Below are positions 6,361 to 8,042 of a stretch of DNA of 8,042 nucleotides, one piece after another. The notes beneath the pieces are model-generated. The model did no database searches. It saw only the letters and a list, made by a program, of their open reading frames with translations, and had not been told where the DNA came from. The translations under genes were made by a program, and so were the position numbers. The stretch's first letter is position 1. Each line of letters starts with the position of its first letter. Origin of the DNA: Flavobacterium psychrophilum (lineage in GTDB: Bacteria; Bacteroidota; Bacteroidia; Flavobacteriales; Flavobacteriaceae); the NCBI GenBank assembly GCA_945866505.1, contig CAMBHH010000160.1, positions 1 to 8,042 of the forward strand. Reading direction: 5' to 3'.

Positions 6361-6493
6361 CGCCGTTTGGCAAAAAAGCGGGTTCAGTGCTTAAATGAAG
6401 CTTTTTGCTTCGTATCAAGTTTAGTGCTGGCAGACAGTTTAGTGCTTCGAAATCCGCTTCTTCGCCAAGCATCAAAACATTAGCACTAATTGT
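6351..6493 (+). repeat. Structured intergenic element with nested inverted repeats
   Basis: This noncoding region lies between the orphan gene and the Crp/Fnr gene. Its arms GTTTGGCAAAAAAGCGG (6365-6381) and CCGCTTCTTCGCCAAGC (6454-6470) are complementary at 14 of 17 positions. An inner hairpin pairs GAAGC (6397-6401) with GCTTC (6407-6411) over a T5 loop. GTTYAGTGCT occurs three times (6382-6391, 6419-6428, 6437-6446), and TTAGCACTAA (6480-6489) is an inverted relative of it. The outer ends carry CTAAC and ATTAG. The layout is like a foldable recombination site or dispersed palindromic repeat, but the ends do not fit the integron attC core consensus. I recall similar spacer sequences in other flavobacterial genomes, which is memory and not a search result. 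Confidence 0.6.
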
Positions 6494-6513
6494 TGCGCAA
6501 CGAATAAAAAAAG

Positions 6514-7077
6514 ATGAAACAAATTAAAGAAGCCATAAAGCAACTCATTTCTATTTCTGAAACTGAAATGGAATATTTCTTGCGTGACTGCAAAATAAAA
6601 ACTTTTAAGAAAAAAGCAGTATTGTGTAAACCCAACGAAATTGCAACAAAAATCTTTTTTATCAACAAAGGAATTATCAGAGTTAAAATCGTTGATAACA
6701 AGGGCACGGAACACTCAATTCATTTTGCCTTTGAAAATCAATTTATAGCCTCTTATTCCAGCTTTCTTCAAGAATCAAAATCCATTTACGCACTTGAAGC
6801 ACTAGAAGACACAGAAGTTGTAATAATGCCAAAATCTACCATAGATTGGGGTTACGAAAATCTTCAAGAAGGTCAAAAAATGGGTAGATTAATTGCGAAA
6901 AATTTGTTTATGCTTCAAGACAATCGAATCAGAAATAGCTATTGCCGAACACCAAAAGAAAGTTACGATAGCATTACAGAGGTCTTCCCAAACATTCACA
7001 ATCGGGTTCCACAACATATGATTGCTTCCTATTTAGGAATTACATCGATACATTTGAGTAGATTAAAAAAAACCTAA
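6514..7077 (+). CDS. Crp/Fnr-family transcription regulator
   Basis: This is a 187-residue regulator. A cyclic-nucleotide-binding-like beta barrel covers about 22-110 (KIKTFKKKAVLCKPNEIATKIFFINKGIIRV), and a long dimerisation helix covers about 115-142. A short C-terminal helix-turn-helix follows at about 164-186 (VPQHMIASYLGITSIHLSRLKK). The canonical cAMP phosphate-binding Arg-Ser/Thr pair is not visible, so cAMP is unlikely to be the ligand. There is no N-terminal Cys cluster as in FNR; the Cys residues (26, 38, 144) are scattered. This short form with a minimal HTH is common in Bacteroidetes. The ATG at 6514 follows an A-rich stretch and the structured element; I find no TAnnTTTG box between 6360 and 6513, so its promoter is unclear. 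It may control the membrane-protein gene downstream. Ligand and targets are unknown. Confidence 0.88.
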   Translation: MKQIKEAIKQLISISETEMEYFLRDCKIKTFKKKAVLCKPNEIATKIFFINKGIIRVKIVDNKGTEHSIHFAFENQFIASYSSFLQESKSIYALEALEDTEVVIMPKSTIDWGYENLQEGQKMGRLIAKNLFMLQDNRIRNSYCRTPKESYDSITEVFPNIHNRVPQHMIASYLGITSIHLSRLKKT

Positions 7078-7091
7078 ACATTTGTTATCGT

Positions 7092-7118
7092 TTTGAAAAT
7101 CCATCTTTTCTAAATTTG
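7092..7118 (+). promoter_or_regulatory. Promoter of the seven-helix membrane protein gene
   Basis: TAAATTTG (7111-7118) fits the Bacteroidetes -7 box, with TTTG (7092-7095) 15 bases upstream, slightly closer than usual. The box ends 19 bases before the ATG at 7138. It suggests separate transcription from the Crp/Fnr gene, perhaps under that regulator's control. Confidence 0.5.
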
Positions 7119-7137
7119 CTATTTAATTTTATACCAA

Positions 7138-7899
7138 ATGATGTACTTTATTGAAACCCTCAGATCTAGAAATGAAACCTTATTTAATTATGGGCTAATT
7201 TGTCTTGTGTTTGCGATTGTATTTTTTATACTTTCAAAAACAACTTCAACCGAAGTTTTTGGAATTAATGCTTACATAAAACCGTTCAAATTTGCATTGT
7301 CAACCTTTTTATATTCGTGGACAATGGCTTGGTTTATAGGTTATTTACCAAATTTTAATCCAACAGTTTTTAATTGGATTATAATCATTACTTTGGGTTT
7401 TGAAATTTTTTATATTGCGTTACAAGCATCAAAAGGAGAGCTTTCGCATTATAATGTCTCTTCGCCAATAAAATCTTTTTTGTATACAATGATGGCACTA
7501 ATGGCAACTATCGCAACAATAGCCACCGCCTATATTGCCGTTTTATTTTTTGGTAATTCCGTTTCTGAATTACCCGATTATTATTTGTGGAGCATTCGAT
7601 TAGGATTAATAATCTTCGTTATATTTTCGTTTGAAGGATTTGCTATGGGTTCCAGGATGACACATACTATTGGCGGTCTAGACGGAAGCAAAGGAATACC
7701 CATTTTAAATTGGAGTTTTACTCACGGCGATTTACGGATTGCCCATTTTATAGGAATGCACGCTTTACAAATCATTCCAATACTATCTTTTTATCTCTTA
7801 AAAAACACCAAACTTACCATTGGTCTTGGCATTTTGTATTTTGGTTTGGCCGTTTTTACATTAGTTCAAGCCTTGCAAGGAAGATCATTTTTCAGGTAG
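7138..7899 (+). CDS. Uncharacterised seven-helix membrane protein
   Basis: This 253-residue integral membrane protein has about seven predicted helices (roughly 17-36, 50-70, 78-98, 114-139, 148-171, 203-220 and 226-248). Distinctive segments are IKPFKFALS (47-55) and, before helix six, NWSFTHGDLRIAHFIGMHALQ (191-211). Histidines H104, H176, H196, H203 and H208 lie in loops or at helix ends, four of them between helices five and six, which could form a metal or haem site. I recall similar GDLRxxHFxGxHALQ motifs in hypothetical proteins from Bacteroidetes and Actinobacteria, without a known function. A second ATG at 7141 is equally possible. The gene lies 60 bases after the Crp/Fnr regulator on the same strand with its own promoter-like box. 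Confidence 0.8.
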   Translation: MMYFIETLRSRNETLFNYGLICLVFAIVFFILSKTTSTEVFGINAYIKPFKFALSTFLYSWTMAWFIGYLPNFNPTVFNWIIIITLGFEIFYIALQASKGELSHYNVSSPIKSFLYTMMALMATIATIATAYIAVLFFGNSVSELPDYYLWSIRLGLIIFVIFSFEGFAMGSRMTHTIGGLDGSKGIPILNWSFTHGDLRIAHFIGMHALQIIPILSFYLLKNTKLTIGLGILYFGLAVFTLVQALQGRSFFR

Positions 7900-7901
7900 A
7901 A

Positions 7902-7940
7902 TCAAAACAAATTTTATAGTTTTGGTCTATTTTGTTTTGA
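7902..7940 (+). terminator. Candidate hairpin after the membrane protein gene
   Basis: TCAAAACAAA (7902-7911) pairs perfectly with TTTGTTTTGA (7931-7940) across a 19-base loop, beginning two bases after the TAG stop. The stem is AT-rich with only two G-C pairs, and no long T-run follows, so termination strength is doubtful. From 7941 to the window end I see no supported gene. Confidence 0.35.
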
Positions 7941-8042
7941 AATTTAAACCTGATTATTATGCAAAATTTATTATTACAGTTATGCTTGAAAGGCTCTGAA
8001 AATTCATTTTTTTTTCAAACCGATAAGATTAAGTAAATTAAG

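Noticed and set aside
6351..6493. Integron attC site
   Set aside because: The CTAAC and ATTAG ends resemble attC cores, but neither RYYYAAC nor GTTRRRY is satisfied and no integrase gene is in the window.
6472..6714. Minus-strand ORFs opposite the Crp/Fnr gene
   Set aside because: They are antisense to a recognisable regulator; the Phe-rich translation is typical of a shadow of Lys-rich coding sequence.
7959..8036. 25-codon plus-strand ORF near the right edge
   Set aside because: It is too short, with no conserved features or promoter-like box close by.
8004..8042. Possible C-terminal end of a minus-strand gene entering from the right (12 codons, ending in three Lys, then TGA)
   Set aside because: It is plausible as the tail of a convergent gene, but too short to support without the sequence beyond the window.

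Overview
The window looks like chromosomal DNA from a member of the Flavobacteriaceae (Flavobacterium or a close relative). The DNA is AT-rich and the genes lack Shine-Dalgarno sequences. Several upstream regions carry the Bacteroidetes -7 element TAnnTTTG. One secreted protein ends in a type IX secretion (T9SS) sorting domain, and the left edge holds a flavobacterial-type carotenoid gene. There are no tRNA, rRNA, CRISPR or intact insertion sequences.

Left block, minus strand (1-4260). A phytoene desaturase (crtI) runs off the left edge and reads away from a MerR-family regulator with a C-terminal cobalamin-binding-like domain (CarH/LitR architecture). Each has its own promoter with the same -7 box, TACCTTTG. 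The regulator's promoter holds a perfect 18-bp palindrome overlapping the -7 box, and the crtI promoter has a degenerate version in the same register. This suggests autoregulation plus control of pigment synthesis by the same protein. Upstream lies a large CotH-kinase/lamin-tail/T9SS secreted protein.

Middle block, plus strand (4357-5622). A divergent intergenic region starts a probable two-gene unit: a small three-helix membrane protein (CBU_0592-like) and a dienelactone hydrolase of the YghX type with an N-terminal Tat-like segment. A hairpin lies between them.

Right block, plus strand (5623-8042). An orphan 173-residue protein with two membrane helices is bracketed by a 13-bp inverted repeat, with its stop codon inside the right copy. 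A structured intergenic element of about 140 bp follows, with nested inverted repeats and three copies of GTTYAGTGCT. Next come a Crp/Fnr-type regulator and, with its own promoter-like site, an uncharacterised seven-helix membrane protein with five histidines in loops and helix ends. The bracketed orphan plus the structured element resembles a gene-cassette or mobile-unit arrangement and is the least explained part of the window.

The strongest leads are (1) the MerR/B12-like regulator and its operator-like sites, where the residue matching the CarH light-state histidine is Gln; (2) the inverted-repeat-bracketed orphan gene with its structured element; and (3) the histidine-rich membrane protein next to a Crp/Fnr regulator. 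All functional statements rest on reading the sequence and recalling families; no database search was made.
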